DNA from: AC-32 sp963719275 | Lineage (GTDB): Bacteria; Actinomycetota; Thermoleophilia; Gaiellales; Gaiellaceae | Assembly: GCA_963719275.1 (NCBI GenBank) | Contig: CAVRBT010000007.1 | Span: forward strand, 62,001 to 126,000 | Length of the DNA stretch: 64,000 nucleotides | Reading direction: 5' to 3' | In this document: one piece after another, positions 44,490 to 53,149 of the stretch | How the letters are laid out: the number at the start of each line of letters is the position of its first letter | Numbering within the stretch: position 1 is the stretch's first letter | The notes under the pieces: model-generated | The model's input: the letters and a program-made list of their open reading frames with translations, nothing else | What the model was told of the DNA's origin: nothing | Databases searched by the model: none | Position numbers and translations under genes: made by a program

Positions 44490-47399
44490 TCATCGGACGC
44501 GCAGCGACCGGTATGCGGGCTGGTATCCGGCCTTCGTCGCGCTGAAGACCAGCTTGCCGCGCTTCCTCGGCTTCAAGGTGAAGACGACCTGCCCCTTCCT
44601 GTTCGTCCGCTTCGCGACCGATCGTACGCCGACGCCGCGAACCCGCACCCGGACACGCGCGACGGGGCGGCCCTGGCCGTTCAGCACGCGGGCTGTCACG
44701 CGGCTCTTGAACTTCCGGCGAGCGCCGCCGAGGAGGGACAACCGCAGCCGCGGCTGGAGCTTGATCTGCTGGACCTGGGTCCAGTCGCCCTGGTTGCGAT
44801 CCTCGTCCACTCCGGCGACGCGCCAGTAGAGCGTGCCGCCCGACTGATAGCCGTACGAGGTCATCGTCGGCGCGTAGCTCGGGTTCTCGGTCCCGACCGA
44901 TTCGACCACGCGGCTGAAGTCCGGCGTCGAGGAGATCTGCACCTTGTACTGCTGAACGCCGAGCCGCGGGTCCCAGCTGAGCAGGACGTGAACCTTGTCG
45001 CTGTCGGTGCGCGCGTTCACGGGCTCGCCGATCGTGCGCGTGAACGACTGCGTCGCGGAGTACGGGCCGGGGACGGTGCCCGTGGTGTCCTTCGGGAACT
45101 CGGCCCGCACGCGCCAGTGGAAGACGCCGGTGCCGGTCATCTTGATGAACGACGCCACGGGAGTGCGGAAGCCGCTGAAGTCGGCGTGCGTGCCGTCGGG
45201 CTTGTCGACCGAGATGTCGTACGAGGCCGCGCCCTGCACCGGGCTCCAGCCCCAGACCGGGAGCGCGTCGCCCTTCGTCGCGTTCGCGGCGCTCGGCACG
45301 GGCGTCCCCAGCTTCTTCTGGAAGGTCCCGATGGCCGACCAGGTCAGGCCGGTCAGGTTCTCGTCGTCCGCGCGGACGCGCCAGTAGAGGACGGTGTCGG
45401 CCGGATAGGTCGTATCGCTCGAGTACGAGGTCGCGTCGGTGACGACGTCGTCGAGCGGCGAGCCGAAGGTGGGATCCGCGGACACCTGCAGCCGGTAGCG
45501 CCGCGCGCCGAGCGTCGGCGTCCAGCGGAAGGTCGGCTGGTCGACGAACGCCTGCACGCCGACCGGCGAGACGAGCGACGGCGGCGTCGACTGCTTCTGG
45601 AACGACCCGTTGCCCGCGCTGAGCGAGACCGTCAGGGCGTCGTTGCCGTTTGCCAGCGTTGCGGGCAGCACGAGCCAGTAGAAGGTCGTCGTCTCGTCCG
45701 GGTAGGTCGTAGGCTTGAGTTGGTTCCGCGGGGCGTACGCCGGGATCCGGGTGAATGCCTCGTCGATGATGTTGCTGAAGTTCGCATCCTTCGCCACGAC
45801 GACGAAGTAGCTGTTGGCGCCGGCGAGCGGCTTCCAGGTGAAGAGCGGCGTGCGGACGGACGTCGTGCCGGTGACGGGCGCGAGGTAGTCCCCCGAGCAT
45901 GGATAGCCCGCGCACGGCGGCGAGGCGCCGGGGTCTGCCGGGTCGGGGTAGGCCGTCCACGTGAACGCGGGGCCGACGGGGTCCTTGGAGTCCGTGCTGC
46001 CGTTCTGGAGGTAGGTGTAGTCGCCCCAGACCTCCTGGTTCCCCGGTGCGCGATCGGCGCGCGCACGGACGCGGAAGCAGTAGGTGCCCGGCGTGATGAT
46101 CGGCAGCACGTCTTCGGCGATCGTGCCCTGCCACGGGGCCGGGTCGGCGCTCGTGCTCGCAAGCGGGGTCCACTCAGGGACCGCCGTGTTCTTCAGGTAG
46201 TCGGCCGTGCCCCACAGGCAGGCGCTTCCTGTCCAGTCGGCGACCTGGATCTCGTAGCTGGCGGCGCCGGGCACGGGATCCCACCGGACCACCGGCACTT
46301 TGGTCTGGTAGCCCGCGGTCCCTCCGTCGATGTCGGTGCCGGGGTCGACCAGGTTGTCGCGCATCCGCAGGTTCTTGATGCTGGTCCCGGGCACGGGGCC
46401 GGCGGGCGCGGCCTTGTCGAAGGTCTTGGTGAACGAGCCGCCGTAGTTCCATACGCCGGCGTTCCCGTCCGGGTCGAGCGCCCGCACGCGCCAGTAGTAG
46501 ACGTTGTCCTTCAGGACCTGCGTGGGCGAGAGCGACGTCGCGATCGTGCTCCCGTTGCAGCAGACCTTCGAGCCCGGCGCGAAGTCGACCGACGAGTTGA
46601 TCTCGACCTCGTAGCGCGCAGCTCCCGGAACGGGGTTCCAGGAGAAGCGCGGGTCGAACGCCTCGGGCGCGGCGTTGAGGTCGTCCATGTGCACGGCGGT
46701 CACCGAGTTCCAGAGCCACGAAAACGAGGAGACCGGCGTGGAGACGCCGCGGTTGCCCTCGGCGTCGACCGGCATCACGTTCCAGTAGTACGGGCCGGGA
46801 GCGAGGGCCGAGGTGATCGCCGCCGAGGTCGCTGCGACGTTCGGCGGGCCCTTCGGATCGTCCTGGTTCGCGTAGTGGAAGACGAGCGAGCCCAGCGTCG
46901 GGTCGCTCGCGACCGAGACGAGGTAGTGGGCGGCACCCGGAACCCCGGACCACTTCAGCACGACGGGGTTGTTCGGGAACGTCAGAGGACTGCCGGATGC
47001 GGGCGACTGCAGCGCAGGCTGGAGGTTCCAGAGCTTCCGGAACGAGCGCGGCTGCGTCCACTTGGAGACCTCGCCCGCGGCGTTCGTCGCGCGCACACGC
47101 CACCAGTAGGTCCCGTTCGGGACCGTCTGCTTCAGCGTCGCGCGCGTGTTGCGGGTGAAGAAGTCGTCCTTGCCGGTGCCGAGCACGGGCGAGTTCATCC
47201 CTGCGTCCGCGCTGATCTGGAACTCGTACTTGTCGGCGCCCCCGACGGGCGTCCACGCGAAGGACGGGAGGAACTGAACGGTCGCGCCCGCGGCCGGGCC
47301 GGTCTGCGTCGGGCGGGCAACTGCGGCTCGCGCCGGCCCCGCCGTCAGGAAGGCGATGGCGGCAAAAGCGGCGGCGAGAAGTTTGCGGTCAGCGGCCAT
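44490..47399 (-). CDS. Large secreted protein with about eight FnIII-like repeats
   Basis: 969 residues with a signal peptide (LLAAAFAAIAFLTAGPARA). Eight modules of roughly 95-120 residues repeat the pattern FxWxPVxGAxxYxVxVxxDxxF, then YYWRVRAxDxxG and WxxxxxFxK, as in fibronectin type III or Ig-like beta-sandwiches. Examples are FAWTPVGGADKYEFQISADA, FSWNPVPGAARYEVEINSSV and FRWTPTLGARRYRLQVSADP. A final basic domain, GRPVARVRVRVRGVGVRSVA to SATKAGYQPAYRSLRV, resembles a bacterial Ig or carboxypeptidase-regulatory-like fold. No enzyme motif, sortase signal or membrane anchor is seen. An adhesive or structural surface role is inferred. Confidence 0.82.
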   Translation of the reverse strand: MAADRKLLAAAFAAIAFLTAGPARAAVARPTQTGPAAGATVQFLPSFAWTPVGGADKYEFQISADAGMNSPVLGTGKDDFFTRNTRATLKQTVPNGTYWWRVRATNAAGEVSKWTQPRSFRKLWNLQPALQSPASGSPLTFPNNPVVLKWSGVPGAAHYLVSVASDPTLGSLVFHYANQDDPKGPPNVAATSAAITSALAPGPYYWNVMPVDAEGNRGVSTPVSSFSWLWNSVTAVHMDDLNAAPEAFDPRFSWNPVPGAARYEVEINSSVDFAPGSKVCCNGSTIATSLSPTQVLKDNVYYWRVRALDPDGNAGVWNYGGSFTKTFDKAAPAGPVPGTSIKNLRMRDNLVDPGTDIDGGTAGYQTKVPVVRWDPVPGAASYEIQVADWTGSACLWGTADYLKNTAVPEWTPLASTSADPAPWQGTIAEDVLPIITPGTYCFRVRARADRAPGNQEVWGDYTYLQNGSTDSKDPVGPAFTWTAYPDPADPGASPPCAGYPCSGDYLAPVTGTTSVRTPLFTWKPLAGANSYFVVVAKDANFSNIIDEAFTRIPAYAPRNQLKPTTYPDETTTFYWLVLPATLANGNDALTVSLSAGNGSFQKQSTPPSLVSPVGVQAFVDQPTFRWTPTLGARRYRLQVSADPTFGSPLDDVVTDATSYSSDTTYPADTVLYWRVRADDENLTGLTWSAIGTFQKKLGTPVPSAANATKGDALPVWGWSPVQGAASYDISVDKPDGTHADFSGFRTPVASFIKMTGTGVFHWRVRAEFPKDTTGTVPGPYSATQSFTRTIGEPVNARTDSDKVHVLLSWDPRLGVQQYKVQISSTPDFSRVVESVGTENPSYAPTMTSYGYQSGGTLYWRVAGVDEDRNQGDWTQVQQIKLQPRLRLSLLGGARRKFKSRVTARVLNGQGRPVARVRVRVRGVGVRSVAKRTNRKGQVVFTLKPRKRGKLVFSATKAGYQPAYRSLRVR

Positions 47400-47523
47400 G
47401 GAGTCGAGTGAGACGAGCTCGGCCGCTGAGCTCGGGGTTCGTCCGTATGTCTCGAACGCTCCATCGGGGTTACTCGTAAATCGGTCATCCCTCGGTCGAG
47501 GGAACCTTAGGCCGTGGCGCCTA

Positions 47524-47543
47524 CCCCGGGGTCAGGTCTTGCA
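47524..47543 (+). repeat. Left inverted repeat of the RAYT unit
   Basis: 20 bases, perfectly complementary to 48509-48528. It contains a CCCCGGGG palindrome at its outer end and GTCAGGTCTTGCA inward. The 124 bases between it and the start of the FnIII gene (47399) show no feature. Confidence 0.85.
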
Positions 47544-47645
47544 TTGACGCCTTACCGGCGGAAGTAGCCGTGAACCGTGTGCTGATACTGCGACAACTCT
47601 TCCCCATACGACCGCACCCGCGTACGGACCGCCTACCGTCGCCGT

Positions 47646-48494
47646 ATGACGCGCCCCCTCCGCCTTTGCTTCGAGGACGCCCGCTACCACGTCATCGCCC
47701 GCGGCGTCGCGGACTCCCCCATCTACTCGGATGATCTAGACCGAGAGCTCTTCCTCGCCGATCTCGAGCGCGTCGTCGAGCGCCACGGCTGGTTGTGCCA
47801 TGCGTATTGCCTCATGAACAGCCACTACCACCTCGCGGTCGAGACGCCGCGGGCGAACCTCCCGAACGGGATGCAGCAGTTGAACGGCGGCTACGCGAGC
47901 CGATTCAACGATCGTCACGAGCGTCACGGCCACCTCTTCGGCGCGAGATACCGGGCGATCCTGATCGAAGACGAGCGCTACCTCCTCGCGGTGTCGCGAT
48001 ACATCGTCCTCAACCCGATCCGCGCGGGAATCTGCGACGGGCCGGAGGAATGGCCGTGGTCGAGCTACTGCGCCACTGCCGGTCTCGACCAGACGCAACG
48101 ATTCCTCACGACGGAGCTCCTGCTCGGGGCGCTTGACGAGACGTATCCGCAAGCACAGGCCGCATATCGTGAGTTCGTCGCCGCCGGCATCTCGGACGCG
48201 CTAGCGGAACGGGTGCGCGGCGAGCGGCTCGGCAGCGACGGCTTCCTGCGGGAGCGCTTCGGGCTCGAGCCGCCGCTGCCCGAGATCCCTCGCGTGCAGA
48301 TCGAGCCCGAGCGGAAGGCGCTGGCGGAAGTCTTCGCCGAGGATCCGTTCCCCGTGACGCGCGCGTACAGGTCGCATGGCTACTCGCTGCGGGAGATCGG
48401 CTCGTACCTCGATTGCCACTACTCGACCGTCAGCCGGCGGCTGCGGCGCGAGGAGGAGGAGCTGCGCTGGGGATTGATTTACTCGAAATCGTGA
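47646..48494 (+). CDS. REP-associated tyrosine transposase (RAYT, Y1/HUH family)
   Basis: 282 residues from ATG 47646. The HUH pair is in YCLMNSHYHLAVETP, with the typical opening LRLCFEDARYHVIARGV. The catalytic tyrosine is probably one of those in RYLLAVSRYIVLNPIRAG, followed by WPWSSY. The C-terminal part (SHGYSLREIGSYLDCHYSTV) has a helix-turn-helix, making this the longer RAYT type. The enzyme nicks and joins single-stranded DNA at REP-like hairpins. The frame is intact and both flanking repeats are present, so it may still be active. Confidence 0.9.
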   Translation: MTRPLRLCFEDARYHVIARGVADSPIYSDDLDRELFLADLERVVERHGWLCHAYCLMNSHYHLAVETPRANLPNGMQQLNGGYASRFNDRHERHGHLFGARYRAILIEDERYLLAVSRYIVLNPIRAGICDGPEEWPWSSYCATAGLDQTQRFLTTELLLGALDETYPQAQAAYREFVAAGISDALAERVRGERLGSDGFLRERFGLEPPLPEIPRVQIEPERKALAEVFAEDPFPVTRAYRSHGYSLREIGSYLDCHYSTVSRRLRREEEELRWGLIYSKS

Positions 48495-48508
48495 CGAGTT
48501 TGTGGCAG

Positions 48509-48528
48509 TGCAAGACCTGACCCCGGGG
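48509..48528 (+). repeat. Right inverted repeat of the RAYT unit
   Basis: TGCAAGACCTGACCCCGGGG, the exact reverse complement of the left repeat, 14 bases after the transposase stop. Confidence 0.85.
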
Positions 48529-49919
48529 TTAGCGGGTGCCGACGGACATGCCCAGGAGGCGCGGTAGGGCGGCGCCGGCCCGCGCCGGGAGGGAGCCGCG
48601 GCGGCCTTCCTCCTCGGCCTCCTCGCAGGCCATGATCGACGCGCGGACGAGCCCACCGCCGAGGCGCCGGAACGGCTCCGGCGGGAGCTTCGGCACTCGC
48701 CGGGTCACGAGCGGCAGGCGCGTCAGCCCGTCGTCGACGCCAAGGGCGAGCCGCGCGAGGATCTGGCCGCCGAGCCAGCTCGGGCCGGCGCCGTTGCCCG
48801 AGTACCCGGCGCCGTAGTGGATCCGCGTTCCCGGGACGGTGCCGAAGAACGGCAGGTGGTCGGACGAGACGTCGATCGGGCCGCCCCACGCGTGCGTGAT
48901 CTTCGCCCCCGCGAGATCGGGGAGCAGCCGGCGCAGCCCGCGCTCGGCGCGCTCGACCGTGGGCCGGTCGGACCAGAACCGCTCGTCGATCCTGCCGCCG
49001 AACCCGATGGGGCCGGAGCCGCTGCCCATCAGCACGCGGCCGTCGTTCGTCGTGCGGAAGTAGTGCAGGAACATCCGGCCGTCGAACACCGCCTCGCCGC
49101 CTGTCCAGTTGATCTGTTCGAGCAGCTCGGGGACCGGCTCGGTCAGCACGACGTAACTGCCGAAGACGGTCACCTGTCGCCGGAGCGGCTTCCAGCCGGC
49201 CGCGGCCGCGTTGACGCCGACGACGACGTCCTTCGCGCGCACGCTTCCGCGCCCGGTCGTGACGACCCCGTCGGAGACGTCTTTTACGCGCGAGTGCTCG
49301 TGTAGCCGCGCGTCGCGCGCAACGGCCCGGCGCAGTGACTGCGCGAGCCGCGCCGGCTGGATCGTCGCGCCGTCGCGGAGAAAGACCCCCTTGCGGAAGC
49401 GCGGCGAGCTGATGCGCTTCGCGAGCTCCTCGGCCGAGAGCGGCACCGCTTCGTCCGGCACGCCGAGCTCGTGCGCGGCCTCGACTTCCTCGTCGACCCC
49501 GTCGTCCTGCGCCGGCGCGGCCGAGACCCTCAGCATCCCGGCTTCCCGCAGCCAGACGTCGACACCCTCGCGCTCGGCGAAGGCGCGCACTCCGGGCAGG
49601 ATCCCCTCCGAGGCGCGCGCGACCTCGACGGCGCCCTCTTCGCCGAAGCGCTCGTACAGCCGCGGGAGATGGCTCCAGTAGCCGTGGCAGAACCCTCCGT
49701 TGCGCCCGCTCGGGCCGCGGCCGCACTCGTCGGCCTCCAGCACGACCACGTCGAGCCCCGGCTCGCGCTCCTTCAGAGCGAGCGCGGTCCAGAGCCCGGT
49801 GTAGCCGCCACCGACGATCGCGACGTCGGCCTCGGCGTCACCTTCGAGCGGCGGCGCAGGCTCGCCGCCAAACCCCGCGGCGAGTGCTTCCTCGAGCCAC
49901 CAAACGTCGCCTAGATTCG
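48529..49919 (-). CDS. FAD-dependent amine oxidase (DAO family, PuuB-like)
   Basis: About 460 residues. The start is unclear: the frame is open into the upstream aminotransferase gene and homology begins at ANLGDVWWLEEAL, with no ATG or GTG there. The FAD site is DVAIVGGGYTGLWTALAL with VVVLEADECGRGPSGRNGGF. Further DAO blocks are GATIQPARLAQSLRRAV, RVLMGSGSGPIGFGGRID and the end GAGYSGNGAGPSWLGGQIL. It resembles gamma-glutamylputrescine oxidase and other amine oxidases. It is the last gene of the polyamine run, overlapping the aminotransferase end, with the RAYT unit directly behind it. Confidence 0.82.
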
Positions 49920-51383
49920 CTGCCAGGCCTCCGCCAGGACGTCGCCGAGAATGCCGACGAGCTCCTCGATCTCCGCGTGGCCCGCGACAAGCGGCGGCGA
50001 GATCTGGATCACGGGGTCGCCGCGGTCGTCGGCGCGGCAGATCAGGCCGGCCTCGAACATGCGCGGCGTCAGGAACCCGCGCAGCAGCCGCTCGCACTCC
50101 TCGTCGCTGAAGGTCTCGCGCGTCTCATTGTCCTTCACGAGCTCGAGGGCGTAGAAGAAGCCGGTGCCGCGCAGGTCGCCGACGATCGGCAGCTCGAGCA
50201 GCTCGGCGAGCTTGTCGCGCACCCAGCCCTGCTCCTCGGCGACGTGCTCGACGATCTTCTCGCGGCGCATGATCTCGAGGTTCTTGAGCGCGATCGCCGC
50301 CTGTACCGGGTGCCCGCCGAACGTGATCCCGTGGGAGTACATCCGCTCGCCCTCGAGGAACGGCTCCATCACCTTGTCGGTGGCGATCACCGCGCCGATC
50401 GCCGCGTACGCCGACGACAGGCCCTTCGCGCAGGTGACGAGGTCGGGCCGAATGTCGTAGCGCTCCGAGCCGAACCACGTGCCGAGCCGGCCGAAACCGG
50501 TGATCACCTCGTCCGCGCAGAGCAGGATCTCGTAGCGGTCGCAGATCTCCCGGACGCCGCGCCAGTAGCCCTCCGGGGGCGTGAACGCGCCGCCGGCGTT
50601 CTGGACCGGCTCCATGATCACCATCGCGACGGTGTCCGGGCCGGCCGCCTCGATCGTCTGCTCGAGGTCGTCGAGCAGGAAGCGGGTAAACGCCTCCTCG
50701 GTCTCCTCGGGCGAGCGGTGGTAGCGGTTCGTGTTGCGCACGTGCAGCACCTCGGGCACGAGGGGCTCGAACGGCGCGCGCAGGGCCGGGATGCCGTTGA
50801 TCGAGAGCGCGCCCATCGTCGTGCCGTGGTAGGCGACGTGGCGCGAGATCGCCTTCCAGCGCCGCTCCCCCGCGAGCCGCGCGGCCTGCTCGGAGTCGAA
50901 GTCCGTCGGCGGCAGGCCTGGGTGCGCCGGGATCCGCGCCGTGGTCGCCCGGTGCTCGCCGCGGGCCGAGTAGTACTGGCGCGCGAGCTTCCACGCCGCT
51001 TCGACGGCCTCCGAGCCACCGGAGACGAAGAAGACGCGGTTCAGGTCACCGGGCGCGAGGCTCGCCACCTCCGCCGCAAGCTCGATCGCGCGCGGGTGCG
51101 CGTACGACCAGTTCGTGTAGAAGGGCAGCTCCCGCATCTGCGCGGCGGCCGCCTCCCCCACCTCGTCGCCGTACGAGTAGCCGATCTGCACCGCGAAGAG
51201 GCCGGCCAGCGCGTCGAGGTAGCGCTTGCCGTTCGCATCCTCGAGGTAGCAACCCTCGCCGCGGACGATGATGGGCACCTCGCCGTCGCGGTAGCCGCCC
51301 ATGCGCGTGAAGTGCAGCCAGAGGTGGTCGCGGGCGGCCCGCTGCAGCTCGGCGGGCGACAGCGCCGACGAGACTGTGGTCAG
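49911..51383 (-). CDS. Class III PLP aminotransferase (putrescine/omega-amino acid type)
   Basis: About 490 residues. The likely start is at 51383 (CTG ACC ACA, overlapping the TGA of potC), as homology begins at SPAELQRAARDHLWLHFTRM and no ATG is near. PLP-site blocks are VFFVSGGSEAVEAAWKLARQ, AYHGTTMGALSINGIPAL, LLCADEVITGFGRLG and TCAKGLSSAYAAIGAVI, with the Schiff-base lysine in CAKGLSS. Members transfer the amino group of putrescine, spermidine or beta-alanine to pyruvate. Its place between polyamine ABC genes and an amine oxidase supports putrescine or a related diamine as substrate. Confidence 0.88.
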   Translation of the reverse strand: MTTVSSALSPAELQRAARDHLWLHFTRMGGYRDGEVPIIVRGEGCYLEDANGKRYLDALAGLFAVQIGYSYGDEVGEAAAAQMRELPFYTNWSYAHPRAIELAAEVASLAPGDLNRVFFVSGGSEAVEAAWKLARQYYSARGEHRATTARIPAHPGLPPTDFDSEQAARLAGERRWKAISRHVAYHGTTMGALSINGIPALRAPFEPLVPEVLHVRNTNRYHRSPEETEEAFTRFLLDDLEQTIEAAGPDTVAMVIMEPVQNAGGAFTPPEGYWRGVREICDRYEILLCADEVITGFGRLGTWFGSERYDIRPDLVTCAKGLSSAYAAIGAVIATDKVMEPFLEGERMYSHGITFGGHPVQAAIALKNLEIMRREKIVEHVAEEQGWVRDKLAELLELPIVGDLRGTGFFYALELVKDNETRETFSDEECERLLRGFLTPRMFEAGLICRADDRGDPVIQISPPLVAGHAEIEELVGILGDVLAEAWQRI

Positions 51384-52225
51384 GCGAGCCCCCGCTTTTC
51401 GCGCCGCATCTGGACGACGACGTTGACGAGCATCAGGCTGACGGCGATGACGAAGATCGCGGTGCCGATCACGTTCACCTGCGGCGGCGCGCCGATCCGC
51501 GCGGCGCCCCACACAAACAGCGGGAATGTGACCTTCGAGCCCGAGTTGAAGTACGTGACGACGAAGTCGTCGATCGAGATCGCGAAGCAGAGCAGCAGCG
51601 CGGCCAGGATCGCCGGCGCGATCAGCGGCAGCGTCACCTTGAGGAAGGTCATCCACTCGTTCGCTCCGAGGTCCATCGCCGCTTCCTCGAGGTGACGGTC
51701 GAAGCCGACGAGGCGCGCCTTCACGGTCACTACCGCGAAGCTGATGCAGAACATGATGTGCGCGATCAGGATCGTCCAGAAGCCGAAGACGACATTCATG
51801 TTGAGGAAGAGCGTCAGGAGGGAAGCGCCGAGGACGATCTCCGGGGTCGAGAGCGGCAGGAAGATGAGGATGTTCGTGGTGCCGCGCCCGCGGAAGCCGT
51901 AGCGGACCAGCGCGAGCGCGATCAGCGTGCCGAGCGCCGTCGCGATCACGCTCGCCAGGAGCGCGATCTGCAGCGAGAGGACGATCGAGCTCCTAATCCC
52001 GGGCACGCCGTCCCAGTAGCGCCAGTTGTCCCAGGTGAACTCGTTCCACGTGTAGTTGAACTTGCCTGGCGGATTGTTGAACGAGAACACGACCACGACC
52101 GCGATCGGCAATAGCAGGTAGACGAAGAAAAGGATCGAGTAGGCCGTGAGGATGTGGTGCCGCACGAACGCCCACACCTTCGAGAGGATGTTCGGCCTCG
52201 CCCGTTCGACCGCGACCGCGCTCAT
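51380..52225 (-). CDS. potC: Polyamine ABC transporter permease (PotC-like), first system
   Basis: 281 residues from ATG 52225. Six helices begin at ILTAYSILFFVYLLLPIAVV. The ATPase-contact EAA loop is LEEAAMDLGANEWMTFLKVT. It overlaps the PotB stop by four bases (ATGA) and the aminotransferase start at the other end. The PotC type is judged from the short N-terminus and SFNNPPGKFNYTW after helix 1. Confidence 0.9.
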   Translation of the reverse strand: MSAVAVERARPNILSKVWAFVRHHILTAYSILFFVYLLLPIAVVVVFSFNNPPGKFNYTWNEFTWDNWRYWDGVPGIRSSIVLSLQIALLASVIATALGTLIALALVRYGFRGRGTTNILIFLPLSTPEIVLGASLLTLFLNMNVVFGFWTILIAHIMFCISFAVVTVKARLVGFDRHLEEAAMDLGANEWMTFLKVTLPLIAPAILAALLLCFAISIDDFVVTYFNSGSKVTFPLFVWGAARIGAPPQVNVIGTAIFVIAVSLMLVNVVVQMRREKRGLA

Positions 52226-53088
52226 ACCGCGGTCCCCGTCAGCTGCTCGGTGCCGACCAGGCGGGCGTACAGGAAGACCGCGATCAGGATTCCGCCCATC
52301 AGGATGAACGACATCGCCGCGGCCGCCGGGTAGTCGGTCAGCTCGAGGAACTTCGACTGGATCACGTTCCCGATCATGTGGTTGTCGGTCGAGCCCAGCA
52401 GCTGGGCGTTGATGAAGTCGCCGGCCGCCGGAATGAACGTGAGCAGCGTCCCGGCGACCACTCCCGGGAGCGACAGCGGGAACGTCACCCGCAGGAACGC
52501 CTGCAGCTTGCTCGCGTAGAGGTCCTCGGCTGCCTCGATCAACCGCCCGTCGATCTGCTCGAGCGAGACGTAGAGCGGCAGCGCCATGAAGGGGAGGAAG
52601 TTGTAGGTGATGCCCATGACGACGGCGGTCGAGGTGGCCAGGAGCCGCCCGCTCGGCCCGAGCACGTGCAGGCTCTGGAGCGTGTTCACGACGAAGCCGT
52701 TGTCCGAAAGGATCGTCTCCCACGCGAGCGTGCGGATCAGGTAAGTCACGAAGAACGGCGCGACGATGAACAGCAGCAGCAGGTTCTTCCAGCGCCCGCC
52801 GCGGAACGCGATCCAGTACGCGACCGGGTAGCTGATCACCAACGCGAGCAACGTCGCGATCCCCGCGTACTCGATCGAGCGGATGAACTGCGCCTTGTAG
52901 GTGTGGAGCGCGTCCCAGTAGTTGCTCCACGACCACGTGAACGTGTAGCCGATGTCGAAGTTCCCCGACTGCAGCGACTGGTAGGCGAGGAAGCCCAGCG
53001 GCACAACGAAGAACACCGCCAGGAAGAGCACGCCCGGGGCGAGCAGCAGGTACGGCGTCAGCCCCCGGTGCCGGTGGAACAGGCTCAC
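52222..53088 (-). CDS. potB: Polyamine ABC transporter permease (PotB-like), first system
   Basis: 288 residues. The first helix is LLLAPGVLFLAVFFVVPLGF, typical of PotB. The EAA loop is LIEAAEDLYASKLQAFLRVT, and TLLTFIPAAGDFINAQLLGS follows. It pairs with PotC to form the membrane channel of the importer. A strong 12-bp hairpin lies between this gene and potD upstream. Confidence 0.9.
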   Translation of the reverse strand: MSLFHRHRGLTPYLLLAPGVLFLAVFFVVPLGFLAYQSLQSGNFDIGYTFTWSWSNYWDALHTYKAQFIRSIEYAGIATLLALVISYPVAYWIAFRGGRWKNLLLLFIVAPFFVTYLIRTLAWETILSDNGFVVNTLQSLHVLGPSGRLLATSTAVVMGITYNFLPFMALPLYVSLEQIDGRLIEAAEDLYASKLQAFLRVTFPLSLPGVVAGTLLTFIPAAGDFINAQLLGSTDNHMIGNVIQSKFLELTDYPAAAAMSFILMGGILIAVFLYARLVGTEQLTGTAV

Positions 53089-53115
53089 GAGGCGCCGCTT
53101 GCGGTGCCGTCTTGA

Positions 53116-53142
53116 GGACGGACGGGCTTTGCCCGTCCGTCC
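53116..53142 (-). terminator. Intra-operon hairpin between potD and potB
   Basis: A perfect 12-bp stem (53116-53127 with 53131-53142) closes a TTT loop, eight bases after the potD stop. It contains the core GGGCTTTGCCC, also found in the hairpin at 56191-56215. It probably acts as an attenuator or RNA stabiliser that keeps the binding protein more abundant than the permeases. Confidence 0.65.
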
Positions 53143-53149
53143 GCCTGGA

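Larger units (their letters stand above)
47524..48528 (+). mobile_element. RAYT transposable unit bounded by 20-base inverted repeats
   Basis: A Y1-type transposase gene is framed by CCCCGGGGTCAGGTCTTGCA at 47524-47543 and its exact reverse complement at 48509-48528. The right end abuts the stop codon (reverse-strand TAA, 48529-48531) of the amine-oxidase gene. The sequence between the left repeat and the gene holds no other frame. A related short unit without a gene occurs at 56028-56176. Confidence 0.8.

Noticed and set aside
44430..47411. 993-codon forward frame opposite the FnIII protein gene
   Set aside because: Same antisense effect. The reverse strand shows a signal peptide and repeating beta-sandwich motifs; the forward translation is Arg/Ala/Gly/Val low complexity.
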